A stretch of DNA of 64,000 nucleotides from Plesiocystis pacifica SIR-1 (GCF_000170895.1 NZ_ABCS01000036.1:1-64000), one strand, 5' to 3'; shown: positions 19,743 to 29,514, counted from the first letter of the stretch. Notes: generated by a model from the letters alone, not told the origin. Numbers and translations: made by a program.

Positions 19743-21023
19743 TCACTCGATCTGGCTGTCCCACCAGTCGCCCTCGACCTTGGCGACGCGCAGCTGGGCG
19801 CCAGAGATCGTCGAGCCGCGCAGATCCGCGTCGCGCAGGTCCGTTCCGTGCAGCCGCGCGCCCGCGAACTCGACCCCGCCCAGGTAGGCCCCGCGCAGGT
19901 CCGCCCCGTCCAGGCGCGCCTCGCTGAGGTCGGCCTCGCGCAGCCGAACGCCGCGCAGGTCCGCCCCGACCAGCTTGGTGTCGCCCAGCAGCACCCGCGA
20001 CATCCGAGCCCCGCGCAGGTCCGCGCCGCTCAGGTCCACGCCGTCGAGCCAGGCCCCGCCGAGCTTCGCCCGCCGCAGCCGCGCCCGCCGGCCGACCACG
20101 CCGCGCAGATCGAAGTGCGCGAGGTGGACCAGCTCGAGGGGGCGCCCGCCCAGGTCGAGGTTGCGGCGCACCGGGAAGGCCCGGGCCTCGGTCAGCAGCA
20201 GGCCCAGGGGGCCCAGGCGGCGCAACAACTCCGCGAACGCGGCGGGCGAGTAGGCGCCCTGCCCCTGCCCCGCGCCGACGATGAGGCGCACGATGAAGGG
20301 CCCAAACCACTCCGCGGACATGACCCAGGGGCTGGCCCCGAGGCCGTACTTGCGCACGCGCGAGGCCTCGGGCAAGGCGGCGCGCAGGTCGAGCTTGGCG
20401 GCGACGAACTCGTCGACCAGATCGTCGGAGCGCAGCCCGGCGGGGGCCGAGCAGCCCCGCAGCCAGATCGCCAGGGAGCGGTGCAAGGCGGCGCGCCCCG
20501 GCAGCGGGTTGTCGCCCCGGCCAAGCCACGCGAGCAGCTCGGCCCAGGCCGCGCCGTGGTCCTGCCACAGGTTGCGATCGAGGTGCCGACGCAGCCGCGT
20601 CACCGAAGGGCTGCCGCGCAGGTGCTGAAAGCGGGGCTCGAGCGCTCGCCGTCGACTCTCGGCCAGGCGCGCGCGGCCGTTGAAGCACAGCACCCCCGCC
20701 CGCCGCTCCGTGCTCATGCCCAGCTCGTAGCGCCCGCTCCAGCCCGGGCCCTCGAGGTGCAGGTCGAGCTGCGTGGGCATGGTCGCCGTCTGCGAGCCGT
20801 GCTCGCTCTGGACCTCGCCGCGGCCAGGCTCGGCCTCCGGCTCGGCGAGGGCCAGGCCCGCGTCGCTGGACTCGAGCGGGCGCATGAGGATGTCGTGCCA
20901 GGACTGGTTCGCGCGCCCCGTGGGCGGGCGGTGGTCGACCACCTCGACGCTCATGCGAAAGCCGTCGGCCACCAAGGTGCCGACGAGCCCGCGCAGGTCG
21001 CTGGGTCCAGGCGCTTCGCCCAT
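19743..21023 (-). CDS. Pentapeptide-repeat protein
   Basis: 426 residues from the ATG at 21023 (an in-frame start 6 codons upstream exists). The first ~265 residues are of no known family and largely polar or helical. From about 285 to the end come roughly 25 pentapeptides of the A(D/N)LXX type (GADLRGARMSRVLLGDTKLV, GADLRGVRLREADLSEARLD, HGTDLRDADLRG). These fold as a right-handed quadrilateral beta-helix. Known members include DNA-gyrase protectors and cyanobacterial proteins of unknown role; nothing here decides the function. No signal peptide. It is transcribed alone, ending next to the inverted repeat at 19738. Confidence 0.85.
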   Translation of the reverse strand: MGEAPGPSDLRGLVGTLVADGFRMSVEVVDHRPPTGRANQSWHDILMRPLESSDAGLALAEPEAEPGRGEVQSEHGSQTATMPTQLDLHLEGPGWSGRYELGMSTERRAGVLCFNGRARLAESRRRALEPRFQHLRGSPSVTRLRRHLDRNLWQDHGAAWAELLAWLGRGDNPLPGRAALHRSLAIWLRGCSAPAGLRSDDLVDEFVAAKLDLRAALPEASRVRKYGLGASPWVMSAEWFGPFIVRLIVGAGQGQGAYSPAAFAELLRRLGPLGLLLTEARAFPVRRNLDLGGRPLELVHLAHFDLRGVVGRRARLRRAKLGGAWLDGVDLSGADLRGARMSRVLLGDTKLVGADLRGVRLREADLSEARLDGADLRGAYLGGVEFAGARLHGTDLRDADLRGSTISGAQLRVAKVEGDWWDSQIE

Positions 21024-21132
21024 GGCTCCAGAGCTTAGCAAGGCTTCGTCCCAAACTCGTCACCGCTCGGGCGGCGCCCGCCGACCCTCCCCGCTTTGGC
21101 GGTTCGATGGTCCCGCCGGGTCGAAGCAAAAT

Positions 21133-22179
21133 TTACCGCGGCGCCTGCTCGTCGAGCGCGAGCGCGTGTTCGGCCCAGCTCGCGCCCTCGCCCATGGCGC
21201 TCGCCGTGACCGCCAGGGTGTCGAGGGCGACGAGCCACGGCGCGATCGCCCGGCCCAGCTCCAGGCGCTCCGCCCACCCGACCATGGTCAGGCGCCGACG
21301 CGCGGCGAGCTCACCGAGGCTGTCGAGCACCGGCGCGAGGGCGCCGAACTCGGCCGCCGCGCGCAGCAGGTTGAGCAGGGTCGTCGCCCGGGCGCCGAAG
21401 CCCCGGGGCAGATCGTGGCGGCGACCCAGGCCCGCGATGTCCGTGCGCGTGAGCAGCAAGCCGGCGCGCGCCGGGCACAGCAGGTAGTCGACGATGGCGC
21501 GCAGGTCCGTGTCGGGCGCGTCGAGGGCCGGAGGCTTCGCGCCGGCGAGGCTCGCCGGGCCGCGCGCGGGCGGGAGCTCGAGGCGAAGACGCAGACCGTG
21601 CCGATGCTCCGCCGCGAGCTCCAGGGCGGCCTCGAGGGCGCGCACCCACAGCGCCACGCCGGCGGCCCCGTCCCGAGCGCGCAGCTCCTCCCCAGCCGCC
21701 ACCAGGGCCGGGAGGTGGGCGAGCACCCCCTCGTCGAGGAGCGCGGCGAGCTGCCGGCCCAGCTGCGCGGCGACGGCCGGGCGCCCGTCCTCCAGGGCCT
21801 CGCCCAAGGCCGCGCTCAGGAAGCTCGCGCAGGCCAGCGCGACCCCGAGGTGATCCGCGCCCACGTCGTCGAGGCGGGGGCGAAAACCCGCGCGGCCAAA
21901 GTGGGCGAGGAGCTCGGCGTCCCGGGCCCCCGCGCGGGCCTCGAGGCTCGTGAACACGCCGGCGTAGGGGTGGAGCTCGAGCTGGAACACGCGGTGGTGC
22001 GCCGCGGCGAGCTCGTCGAGGTCGGGCGCGCTGTCCGGGGCCTCGAGCAACCAACCGTCGAGGGCGCGCAGCTGCCCGAGGGTGTCCGCGTCGAGGCCGC
22101 GCAGGAGCAGGCGCGCGAGCACGCCGTAGAGCCGCCCCCGGGCCAGCGCAGCCTCGGCGGAAGACGGGAGCTCGCTCAC
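21133..22179 (-). CDS. TorD/DmsD-family molybdoenzyme chaperone
   Basis: All-helical protein of 348 residues, longer than the usual ~200 of TorD/DmsD proteins. The recognisable portion (about 8-200) has the family's LARLLLRGLD and the acidic/aromatic pattern AAHHRVFQLELHPYAGVFTS. Such chaperones bind the apo catalytic subunit and help insert the molybdenum cofactor. The GTG start at 22179 overlaps the TGA of the catalytic-subunit gene (GTGA), which implies translational coupling and fixes this start; the longer open frame upstream is a shadow of that gene. The extra C-terminal ~140 residues are helical and contain LLCPARAGLLLTRTDI; their role is unknown. Confidence 0.8.
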   Translation of the reverse strand: MSELPSSAEAALARGRLYGVLARLLLRGLDADTLGQLRALDGWLLEAPDSAPDLDELAAAHHRVFQLELHPYAGVFTSLEARAGARDAELLAHFGRAGFRPRLDDVGADHLGVALACASFLSAALGEALEDGRPAVAAQLGRQLAALLDEGVLAHLPALVAAGEELRARDGAAGVALWVRALEAALELAAEHRHGLRLRLELPPARGPASLAGAKPPALDAPDTDLRAIVDYLLCPARAGLLLTRTDIAGLGRRHDLPRGFGARATTLLNLLRAAAEFGALAPVLDSLGELAARRRLTMVGWAERLELGRAIAPWLVALDTLAVTASAMGEGASWAEHALALDEQAPR

Positions 22180-25100
22180 CGCCCCCAGGGCTCCTCGGGC
22201 AGGGCGAAGGCCGCCTTCACGGGCTTGAGCGGGCGCTTGAGCCAGTAGGGCCGGCGGGTCCCGTCGGGGCTGTGGTCGACGGCCGAGCGCGTCAGCTCGC
22301 GCCACTGCCGGTAGACCGCCATGGACCGCCGGGTGTCGACCCACACGTCGCCGTGGGCGTCCTTGGGCCCCGCACGGGTCACGCTCACGGCCTTTTGCAG
22401 CCAGCAGTGCGCGCCCGAGACCGGGTCCGGGTGCACGCCGTGGGTCAGGTTTTGGTGCACGCCCACGTCCTTCCACCAGATCCGGCTGGTGTCGGGGTCG
22501 AAGCTCGACCACGCCCGCCCGTGCTCGAGGATGTTGAGGCGGTGGCCGCCCTCGCCGTCCTCGCTGAGCGAGGCCTTGGCCGTCATCCCCGGGTTGCCGC
22601 CCATGTCATCGGCCAGGCGCCAACGCCCGAGGTGGTGGCTCATGGCGATGATCCCCGGCTTGATCCCCTCGGTCACGTAGACCTTGTCGACGAAGTACCC
22701 GATCTCGGTCTCGACCTTGACCAGCTCGCCCCGGCTGACCCCGATGCGCGCAGCGTCGCTGGGGTGCATCCACACCGGGTTGGCGTGGCTGATCTCGTAC
22801 AGCCACTTGGCGTTGGCCGAGCGGGTGTGGATCAGCGTGGGCAAGCGAAAGTTGGGCAGCAGCAGCATCTCGCCTCGTTGGCGGTCGATGTTCGCCGGCG
22901 ACACGTGGCTCTCGAGGGTCCACGGCAGCACGTACTCGCGCTCGCGCCAGCCCCAGTCGCGCATGGTCGGGCTGAAGAACTCGAGCTTGCGGCTGGGGGT
23001 CTCGAAGCCCACCCGCGGGACGCCGTCGATGAGCACGCCGACGGGGCTGCCCTCGCCGCCGCGGCGGACCAGGCCGGCCTCGTCGGGGACCAGGGGCTTT
23101 CCCTCCTCCCCCTTCAGCTCGGCCACCACCTCAGCCTCATAGGGCACGTAGTTCTCGCGCACGACCTCGAAGCAGCCGTACTTGCGCATGTAGGCCAGGG
23201 CGCTGAGGCCCTCGGCCGCGGCCGCCTCGGGCAGCCCGGGGACGCTGTGCTCGAACACCCAGGCCCAGTACTCGTCCTGGGTGATCGGCCGGGGCGCCTC
23301 CCCTTCGGCGACGTGGGGGCTCTCGAACCACCGCCGGATCCCCAGGTCGCCCTCGGGGTCCATGCGCCACGACAGCTCGACCCAAAACTCCGCCTCCTCC
23401 CAGACCTCGCCGGGGTTGGCCTCGTGGGTGAATTTCACGGCCTTGCCGGCGCGCTCCATGGCCACGCGGCGCACGGGCTGGCGAAAGCCGATCCACTGGC
23501 CCGCGTGGGTCTCTTGGCTCATCAGGTCGTGGCGCTCCCCGGCGTGGCCCATGGGCAGCACGTAGTCGGCGAACCACGCCGACTCGTTCCAGGTCGGCGT
23601 GAGCGCGACGTGGCACTTCATTTTTTCCTCGTCGCGCAGGGCCTCGAGCCACATGAAGCCGTCGGGGTTGATCCACATCGGGTTGTAGACCCGGGTGAAG
23701 TAGACGTCGACGTCGCCGCGTCCTTCGGCCAGAAAGTGCGGGAGCAGGAAGCTCATCTCGAAGAAGGCCAGCGGCCACTCGTGGGGCAGGTGCAGCTCGT
23801 TCCACGCGTCGAGGGCCGGGGGCTGCGCGAAGGGCTTGGGCACGAACTTGTTCCACGAGTTCATGGAGGTCCCGCCGCGGGTGCCCACGGAGCCGGTCAG
23901 CACGTTCAGGAACAGCAAGCAGCGCGAGACCTGCCAGCCGCCGAGGTTGCCGATCGAGGCCGAGCGCCAGGTGTGCGTGGCCAGGCGGCTCCCGGCCCGC
24001 TCGACGTGCTCGGCCGCCTCGATGATTCGCTCGATGGGCACCTGCGACTCCACAGCCGCGCGCTCGAAGGTGAACTCGGCGTAGAGGCTGGCCAGGCAGG
24101 CCTCGAAGTCCTCGAAGCTCCCCGTACCCGTCGGCAGCTCCGGCATGTTGGGCAGCCCCGGCGCCTCGGCCAGGAAGGCCGCCCAGTTGACCCAGCGGCG
24201 CAGGAACTCGCGGTCGTAGGTCTTGCGCTGGATGAGGTGGTTGGCGATGGCCAGCAGCACCGTGGCCTCCGAGCCCGGCCAGGTCGGCAGCCACACGTCG
24301 CTGCGCGAGGCCGTGTTCGACAGCCGCGGGTCGAAGGTGATGATCTTCGCGCCCTTTTTCTTGCCCTCGATGATCCGCTGGGCGTGGGGGTTGAAGTAGT
24401 GCCCGGTCTCGAGGTGGCTCGAGATCAGCAGGATGGTCCGGGCCTCGGCGTGGTCGGGGCTGGGCCGGTCCGAGCCGGTCCAAAACGAGTAGCCCGCCCG
24501 CGCCCCCGCCGAGCAGATGTTGGTGTGGCTGTTGTGCCCGTCGACGCCCCAGGCGGTGATGCAGCGGTTGGTGTAGTGGTCCTCCCCGGGGCGGCCGACG
24601 TGGTACATGATGCCGTCGCGCCGCCGCTGACGGCTGGCGCGCATCTTGGCCGCGATGTCCTCGAGGGCCTCCTCCCACGACACCCGCTTCCACTTGCCCT
24701 CGCCCCGGGCGCCCACGCGCTCGAGCGGGTAGAGGATCCGCTCGGGGTCGTAGATCTGGTTGTGGGTCGCCGGCCCCTTGGCGCAGTTGCGGCCCCGCGA
24801 GCCCGGGTGGCTGGGGTTGCCCTCGAACTTGCGGATCTCGTAGGTGGTCTTGTCGACGTAGGCGAGCAGGCCGCAGCCGCTCTCGCAGTTGAAGCAGATC
24901 GTCGGGACCAGGGTGTAGCGCCGGGGGACCTTGCGCGGCCACGCCTTGGAGTCCCACTCGACCCAGTCCTCCCAGCGCTCGGGCGGGGGGTAGCGGGTCA
25001 TGCGGCCGTCGGGGTGGCGGACCTCGGTCATGTCGACGGGGGCGTCGACGCCGTCGCCCCCGACCCCATAGGTCGGCAAGGCCTGGCCGCCGGCGTTGGT

Positions 25101-25241
25101 CTCGTCCGTGGCGATCACGGGCTCGTCGGCCTTGCGATCGAGGCGCAGCGCCGCCGCGAGCAGCTTGCCGATCTTGCGCGCGACCGTGGGGTAGATGCCC
25201 TCGGTCTTCGCGTCGTACTTGGGAGAGTTGGAGGCGCTCAT
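22176..25241 (-). CDS. Molybdopterin oxidoreductase catalytic subunit (DMSO-reductase family, SoeA/PsrA-like)
   Basis: 1021 residues from the ATG at 25241, which overlaps the stop of the preceding FeS-NrfD gene (ATGA). A [4Fe-4S] site is formed by C116, C119, C123 and C153 (CFNCESGC, then NCAKG). The bis-MGD-binding domain follows; C243 in HTNICSAGARAG is the likely molybdenum ligand. Conserved NTASRSDVWLPTWPGSE and the C-terminal LGRWRLADDMGGNPG region support the family. There is no twin-arginine signal peptide, so the active site should face the cytoplasm. That, with the FeS and NrfD partners, resembles the cytoplasmic sulfite-oxidising SoeABC enzymes more than the periplasmic polysulfide/thiosulfate reductases, but the substrate cannot be read from sequence alone. 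Confidence 0.9.
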   Translation of the reverse strand: MSASNSPKYDAKTEGIYPTVARKIGKLLAAALRLDRKADEPVIATDETNAGGQALPTYGVGGDGVDAPVDMTEVRHPDGRMTRYPPPERWEDWVEWDSKAWPRKVPRRYTLVPTICFNCESGCGLLAYVDKTTYEIRKFEGNPSHPGSRGRNCAKGPATHNQIYDPERILYPLERVGARGEGKWKRVSWEEALEDIAAKMRASRQRRRDGIMYHVGRPGEDHYTNRCITAWGVDGHNSHTNICSAGARAGYSFWTGSDRPSPDHAEARTILLISSHLETGHYFNPHAQRIIEGKKKGAKIITFDPRLSNTASRSDVWLPTWPGSEATVLLAIANHLIQRKTYDREFLRRWVNWAAFLAEAPGLPNMPELPTGTGSFEDFEACLASLYAEFTFERAAVESQVPIERIIEAAEHVERAGSRLATHTWRSASIGNLGGWQVSRCLLFLNVLTGSVGTRGGTSMNSWNKFVPKPFAQPPALDAWNELHLPHEWPLAFFEMSFLLPHFLAEGRGDVDVYFTRVYNPMWINPDGFMWLEALRDEEKMKCHVALTPTWNESAWFADYVLPMGHAGERHDLMSQETHAGQWIGFRQPVRRVAMERAGKAVKFTHEANPGEVWEEAEFWVELSWRMDPEGDLGIRRWFESPHVAEGEAPRPITQDEYWAWVFEHSVPGLPEAAAAEGLSALAYMRKYGCFEVVRENYVPYEAEVVAELKGEEGKPLVPDEAGLVRRGGEGSPVGVLIDGVPRVGFETPSRKLEFFSPTMRDWGWREREYVLPWTLESHVSPANIDRQRGEMLLLPNFRLPTLIHTRSANAKWLYEISHANPVWMHPSDAARIGVSRGELVKVETEIGYFVDKVYVTEGIKPGIIAMSHHLGRWRLADDMGGNPGMTAKASLSEDGEGGHRLNILEHGRAWSSFDPDTSRIWWKDVGVHQNLTHGVHPDPVSGAHCWLQKAVSVTRAGPKDAHGDVWVDTRRSMAVYRQWRELTRSAVDHSPDGTRRPYWLKRPLKPVKAAFALPEEPWGR

Positions 25242-26959
25242 GAGTTCGGGACCTCCTGCGGGGCCATGACGAAGCTGTGTTCGTAGGCGTAGAGCCCGAC
25301 GATGGCGCACACGGCCGCGAGCGCGCCGAGGGCTGCCGCGGCCGCGCCTGTCAGGGCCGAACCGAGCAAGACGGCGAGCAGCAGGGCGACCGGCAGGGCG
25401 TGGCCCAGGCCCATCGCCCCCCACCAAAACGAGCGCGCGTACTTGCCGTGGCGAATCTCGTGGGCCGCCCGCGCGGCGACCTCGCTGGCGTGGGGGATGC
25501 CGTGCTCGCCCCACGAGATGACGAAGGCGTCGACCACCAGCGCGGCGACCAGGCCCACCTCCATGGCCGTCACGAAGTCCGCGTGCAGGCCCGGGGCTTC
25601 GTTGCCGACCAGGACCCCGAGCGCGCCCCCGATGAACAAGAGCGCGCCGAAGCCCGCGACGATCGACTGGATCAGAAAGTGCGCCGGCAGCAGCGGGCTC
25701 TGCCACAGGTCCCGGCCCTCGGCCTGGGCGAACAAGAAGGCCGTGTAGATCGCCGTGCCCAGGGCCAAGGGCGCGGTCACCCAGCCCAGGATCGTCCGCC
25801 CGCCCTCGGAGATCGTCAGCACCTCCTTCCACTCGAGCAGGCTCAGCCCCACCCAGGTCGTCGAGACCAGGGAGAAGGCGATGAGCAGGAAGGCCCCGCG
25901 GGTCAGCCAGCTCTTCCACTGCGGGCGCAGCAGGATCGACAAAAAGCGCTCGGGTCGCTCGAGGTCGAGGATCAGCAGGCCCGTGGTCGCCAGGGTCATC
26001 AACACCGAGAGGATGCCGCCGAACACCATGGCGTGGGGGTCGTAGTCGAACAGCCCGAGGTTCCAGCCCAGGCCCATGACCAAAAAGATGCCCGCGGCGA
26101 TGGCCTTGGTGACCAGGTAGGCCGGGACCGGCCAGTGCCACGGGATCTCGTGCTGGGCGTTGTAGGCGACCTGGACCATCTGCTCGGCGAGGGTGCCCGG
26201 GCCGCGGCCCGCACCAGCGGCGCCGTGCTTGTGGGTCGCGTGGGCCGGCGCCATGCCCTGCTCGCCCGGGACGCGGATGCTCGCCCCCGAGGGCGCCCGA
26301 GCGGCGCCCGGCGACCGGTCGCCGCCGTGGGCCCCAGACATGCCCTGCGCGGTCACGGTGTCGGCCCACATCATCTGCTCGGGGCGCTGGGACAGCACCG
26401 TCGGGTGCAGGGCCACGCCGTCGCCGTCGATGTAGAGCACCTTCGGCGCCGTGCCCTGCTCGGGCTTGCGGACCGTGACGCGGTTGCGCGCGACGATCTT
26501 GGCGATCTTGCTCATCGGGTCGTCGAGGTCGCCCGCGACGATCGCCTCGGTCGGGCAGACCACCGCGCAGGCCGGCTCGAGGCCGGCGTCGACCCGGTGC
26601 GCGCAGTAGTGGCACTTCGCCGCCGTGCCCGTGTCCGGGTCGATGTGGATGGCGTCGTAGGGGCAGGCCTGCATGCACGCCTTGCAGCCAATGCACGCGT
26701 CCTTGTCGAACTCGACGATGCCGTCGTCGCGCTGGTACATCGCGGTGACCGGGCAGATGCGGACGCACGGCGGGTTCGCGCAGTGGTTGCAGCGCGTCAC
26801 CTGGAAGGTCCGGACCACGTCCGGGTAGGCTCCGTGCTCGACGGTCTTCACCCAGGTCCGGTTGACCCCGAGCGGGACCTCGTTCTCGCTCTTGCACGCG
26901 GTACTGCACGCATGGCAGCCGATGCATCGGGTGTTGTCGATGACGAAGCCGTAGTTCAC
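25238..26959 (-). CDS. Fused 4x[4Fe-4S] ferredoxin-NrfD membrane subunit
   Basis: 573 residues from the GTG at 26959 (GTG at 26965 adds two residues). The homologous sequence starts exactly at NYGFVIDNTRCIGCHAC; the open frame upstream has no domain content. The N-terminal half (1-200) has four cysteine clusters (CIGCHACSTACK, CNHCANPPCVRICP, CIGCKACMQACP, and CHYC with CAVVCP) like the DmsB/SoeB electron-transfer subunits. A ~90-residue Gly/Ala/Pro-rich linker (about 225-310) joins an NrfD-type quinone-reacting domain with eight predicted membrane helices. In most organisms these are two proteins, so this is a natural fusion. It is the first gene of the operon with the catalytic subunit and chaperone; electrons would pass between molybdenum site and quinone pool. 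Confidence 0.9.
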   Translation of the reverse strand: MNYGFVIDNTRCIGCHACSTACKSENEVPLGVNRTWVKTVEHGAYPDVVRTFQVTRCNHCANPPCVRICPVTAMYQRDDGIVEFDKDACIGCKACMQACPYDAIHIDPDTGTAAKCHYCAHRVDAGLEPACAVVCPTEAIVAGDLDDPMSKIAKIVARNRVTVRKPEQGTAPKVLYIDGDGVALHPTVLSQRPEQMMWADTVTAQGMSGAHGGDRSPGAARAPSGASIRVPGEQGMAPAHATHKHGAAGAGRGPGTLAEQMVQVAYNAQHEIPWHWPVPAYLVTKAIAAGIFLVMGLGWNLGLFDYDPHAMVFGGILSVLMTLATTGLLILDLERPERFLSILLRPQWKSWLTRGAFLLIAFSLVSTTWVGLSLLEWKEVLTISEGGRTILGWVTAPLALGTAIYTAFLFAQAEGRDLWQSPLLPAHFLIQSIVAGFGALLFIGGALGVLVGNEAPGLHADFVTAMEVGLVAALVVDAFVISWGEHGIPHASEVAARAAHEIRHGKYARSFWWGAMGLGHALPVALLLAVLLGSALTGAAAAALGALAAVCAIVGLYAYEHSFVMAPQEVPNS

Positions 26960-27191
26960 TGACACGGGCAGGCAGCAATCGGTGTGCCAGGCCCGCGCCT
27001 GCACGCGATCGCCCGTCCGCTCCGCAGCTGCGCCCCGTTCTTGCAACCCAGACCCCTCCAAGCCCCCAGCCGGGTCCACTCCCCGCTCCCAGGCTCTCGA
27101 TCTCCCGAGCCTCGCCCCACAGGCGTCCCAACGCCGTTGAAACATACTGAAACGCGCGACTTCTGTTATTGGACCGCCCGCCCCCCTCGTG

Positions 27192-28997
27192 ATGGACGAC
27201 GCCCAGCCCAGCCCAGGCCCAGGCCCAGCCCCAGGCCCAGCCTCAGGCATCGCTGAGCGCGCTCGGTCTGCGACCCCGGACATCGTCGCGGCCCTGGTCG
27301 TGTTCCTCCTGGGCATCCCCCAGTGCCTGGCCTACGCGACCATCGCGGGCCTGCCCCCGGCCATGGGCCTGTACGCGGCGACGGTCCCGGCCATCGTCGG
27401 CTCCCTGGTTCGCAGCTCGAACCACGTCGTGGTCGGGCCGACCAACGCGCTGAGCTTGCTGGTCGGCGGCGCCGTCGTGGCCGTGACCGCGGCCGGCGAC
27501 CCCGGGGTCGACCCCTTCGCCGTCGCCATCGCCCTGGCCCTCGGCGTCGGCCTGTTCCAGCTCGCGGCCACGGCCCTGCGCCTGAGCTCGGTGGTCGACT
27601 ACATCTCCTCGCCCACGGTGCTCGGCTACATCACCGGCGCCGGCGTGCTCATCGGCGTCGGCCAGCTCCACAACCTGACCGCGACCACCGGCGAGGGCGG
27701 GCGCATGTGGGTGACCGTGGCCAGCTGGGTCGCCGCGCTGCCCGAGGCCCACAGCCTCTCGCTGATCTTCTCGGCCGCCACGGTGCTCGCCGTGATCGCC
27801 ATCCGCCTGCTCGGCAAGGCCCTCGATCGCAAGCTGCCCGCGGCGCTGATCGTGATGATCCTGGGCATCGTCGCCAACGTGGTCCTGGGCCTCGAGGAGC
27901 GGGGCCTGCGGGTCATCGCCGACATCGAGCCCATCCCCCGCGGGCTCCCCCCGCTGACCCTCCCCGACCTGAACCTCGCCCTCGAGCTCGCGCCCTTCGC
28001 CGTCGCCTGCGGCGTGCTCTCCCTGGTCGAGGCCAACGCCGTCGCCCGGTCCATCGCCGGGCGCACCGGCCAGCGCCTCGACCCCCGCCGCGAGTTCCTC
28101 GGCCAGGGCCTCGCCAACCTCTCGGCGGCCCTGTTCGGCGGCTACCCGGTCAGCGGCAGCCTGTCGCGCTCGGCCCTCAACGAGCAAGCCGGCGCCAAGA
28201 CCCGCGCCTCCGGGGTGCTCACCGGCGTGCTCATGCTGCTGGTCCTGGTCACCGCCGCCTCGGTCCTCGACCACACCCCCATCCCCAGCCTCGCGGGCCT
28301 GCTGCTGGTCATCGCCTGGGACCTCGTCGACGTCCCGCGCATCCGCAAGACCCTGCGCACCTCCCGGGGCGACGGCCTGACCTTCCTGGTCACCATGCTC
28401 GCGACCTGGTCCATGGACCTCGACGCCGCGATCTACCTGGGCGTGGGCCTGTCGGTGGTCCTGTTCCTGCGCCAGGCCCGGCTGCTGACCATCAGCGAGC
28501 TCGTGGTCAACCCCCACGGCTACCTCCACGAGCACCCCCTCGGCGCCCCCTTGGGCGAGCACCGGCGCTGCTCCGCCATCCGCTTGATCCACGTCGAGGG
28601 CGCGCTCTTTTTTGGCTCCGCAGCCGAGCTCAGCCGCGCCCTCGAGGCCGTCGCCCGCGACCTGGAGGTCAAGGTCATCATCGTCCGGCTCAAGCACGCC
28701 TCGGGCCTCGACCTGACCGCCGCCGAGGCCCTCGCCACCGTCGCCGAGGCCATGCGCGAGCGGGACCAGCACCTGCTCTTGGTCGGCATGACCCCCGACG
28801 TCATGCCCGTGCTCGAGCGCTCTGGGGTGGCCGAGAGCGTGGGTGAAGAGCAGCTGTTCCCGGCTCGGGCGCGGTGGTTCGCCGCCCTCGAGGCCGCCAA
28901 GGAGCGGGCCTTCGAGCTCGTCGGCACGCACACCGAAGGCTGCGGCCTCGACAACGCTCGGCCCTTCGTGCTCACCGACGACGGCGTGGCCGATTAG
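27192..28997 (+). CDS. SulP-family anion transporter with STAS domain
   Basis: 601 residues; ATG at 27192 with an in-frame GTG one codon upstream. The N-terminus is a Pro/Gly repeat (PSPGPGPAPGPASG), then about 11-12 membrane helices from residue 30 to 430 with SulP signatures (CLAYATIAGLPPAMGLYAA near the start, GGYPVSGSLSRSALN in the middle). A cytoplasmic STAS domain (about 455-575) follows. Family members move sulfate, bicarbonate or other anions. It is divergent from the molybdoenzyme operon, with ~230 bp between the starts. If that enzyme oxidises sulfite, this could handle the sulfate produced; that link is inference. Confidence 0.93.
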   Translation: MDDAQPSPGPGPAPGPASGIAERARSATPDIVAALVVFLLGIPQCLAYATIAGLPPAMGLYAATVPAIVGSLVRSSNHVVVGPTNALSLLVGGAVVAVTAAGDPGVDPFAVAIALALGVGLFQLAATALRLSSVVDYISSPTVLGYITGAGVLIGVGQLHNLTATTGEGGRMWVTVASWVAALPEAHSLSLIFSAATVLAVIAIRLLGKALDRKLPAALIVMILGIVANVVLGLEERGLRVIADIEPIPRGLPPLTLPDLNLALELAPFAVACGVLSLVEANAVARSIAGRTGQRLDPRREFLGQGLANLSAALFGGYPVSGSLSRSALNEQAGAKTRASGVLTGVLMLLVLVTAASVLDHTPIPSLAGLLLVIAWDLVDVPRIRKTLRTSRGDGLTFLVTMLATWSMDLDAAIYLGVGLSVVLFLRQARLLTISELVVNPHGYLHEHPLGAPLGEHRRCSAIRLIHVEGALFFGSAAELSRALEAVARDLEVKVIIVRLKHASGLDLTAAEALATVAEAMRERDQHLLLVGMTPDVMPVLERSGVAESVGEEQLFPARARWFAALEAAKERAFELVGTHTEGCGLDNARPFVLTDDGVAD

Positions 28998-29088
28998 GGC
29001 GGCTCAGGCCATGGCGCGCGCGGGTAGTCGAGCTCGCAGTCGCCCTTGGCGCGGCCCGTGGTGCATCATGGGTCCGAGCAGCTTCGTC

Positions 29089-29514
29089 ATGGGCTTCGAC
29101 TTTCGCCACAGCATCGAGATCCAGCGGCCGGCCGCCGAGGTGTTCGACTACGTCGCCAACCCCGAGAACAACCCCGCCTGGCAGTCCGGCATGCGGCTGT
29201 GCCGGTGGACCTCCGAGCCCCTGCGGGTCGGGGCGACCTACGAGCAGCAGGCCGCGTTCATGGGCAAGACCATCGAGACCCGCTTTCGGGTCACGCGCTA
29301 CGAGCCCGGGGTGCGCATCGACATCGAGAGCACCCAGAGCACCTTCCCCATCCAGGTCACGCGCAGCGTCGAGGCCCTGGGAGAGGGGCGCTGCCGGGTC
29401 ACCGCCCACGTCCGCGGCCAACCCACGGGGGTGCTGGCGCTGATGTCAGGCGTGGTCCGCCGGTCGATCCGCAAGGACTACGCCCGGCTAGCGACCACCC
29501 TCCAAGGTCAGTAG
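29089..29514 (+). CDS. SRPBCC (START-like) superfamily protein
   Basis: 141 residues. The typical opening of the family, FDFRHSIEIQRPAAEVFDYV with ANPENNPAWQ, supports the ATG at 29089; an in-frame ATG at 29068 would add seven residues. The fold is a helix-grip cavity that binds small hydrophobic ligands; members are annotated as polyketide cyclase-like or coenzyme Q-binding proteins. No catalytic residues can be assigned. It follows the SulP gene by ~90 bp on the same strand and overlaps by 7 bp, tail to tail, the stop of the lipoprotein gene at 29508. Confidence 0.8.
   Translation: MGFDFRHSIEIQRPAAEVFDYVANPENNPAWQSGMRLCRWTSEPLRVGATYEQQAAFMGKTIETRFRVTRYEPGVRIDIESTQSTFPIQVTRSVEALGEGRCRVTAHVRGQPTGVLALMSGVVRRSIRKDYARLATTLQGQ

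Noticed and set aside
21095..21125. tRNA-like T-arm string (GGTTCGATG) near 21103
   Set aside because: No cloverleaf can be built around it: no acceptor stem or anticodon arm of the right size. It is intergenic GC-rich sequence.
22272..25286. Plus-strand open frame of over 1000 codons opposite the molybdoenzyme
   Set aside because: Antisense shadow of a gene with clear FeS and molybdopterin motifs.
25242..27131. Extended frame joining the molybdoenzyme to upstream sequence
   Set aside because: The extension is an out-of-frame shadow of the FeS-NrfD gene; the ATG at 25241 overlaps that gene's stop as expected for a coupled operon.
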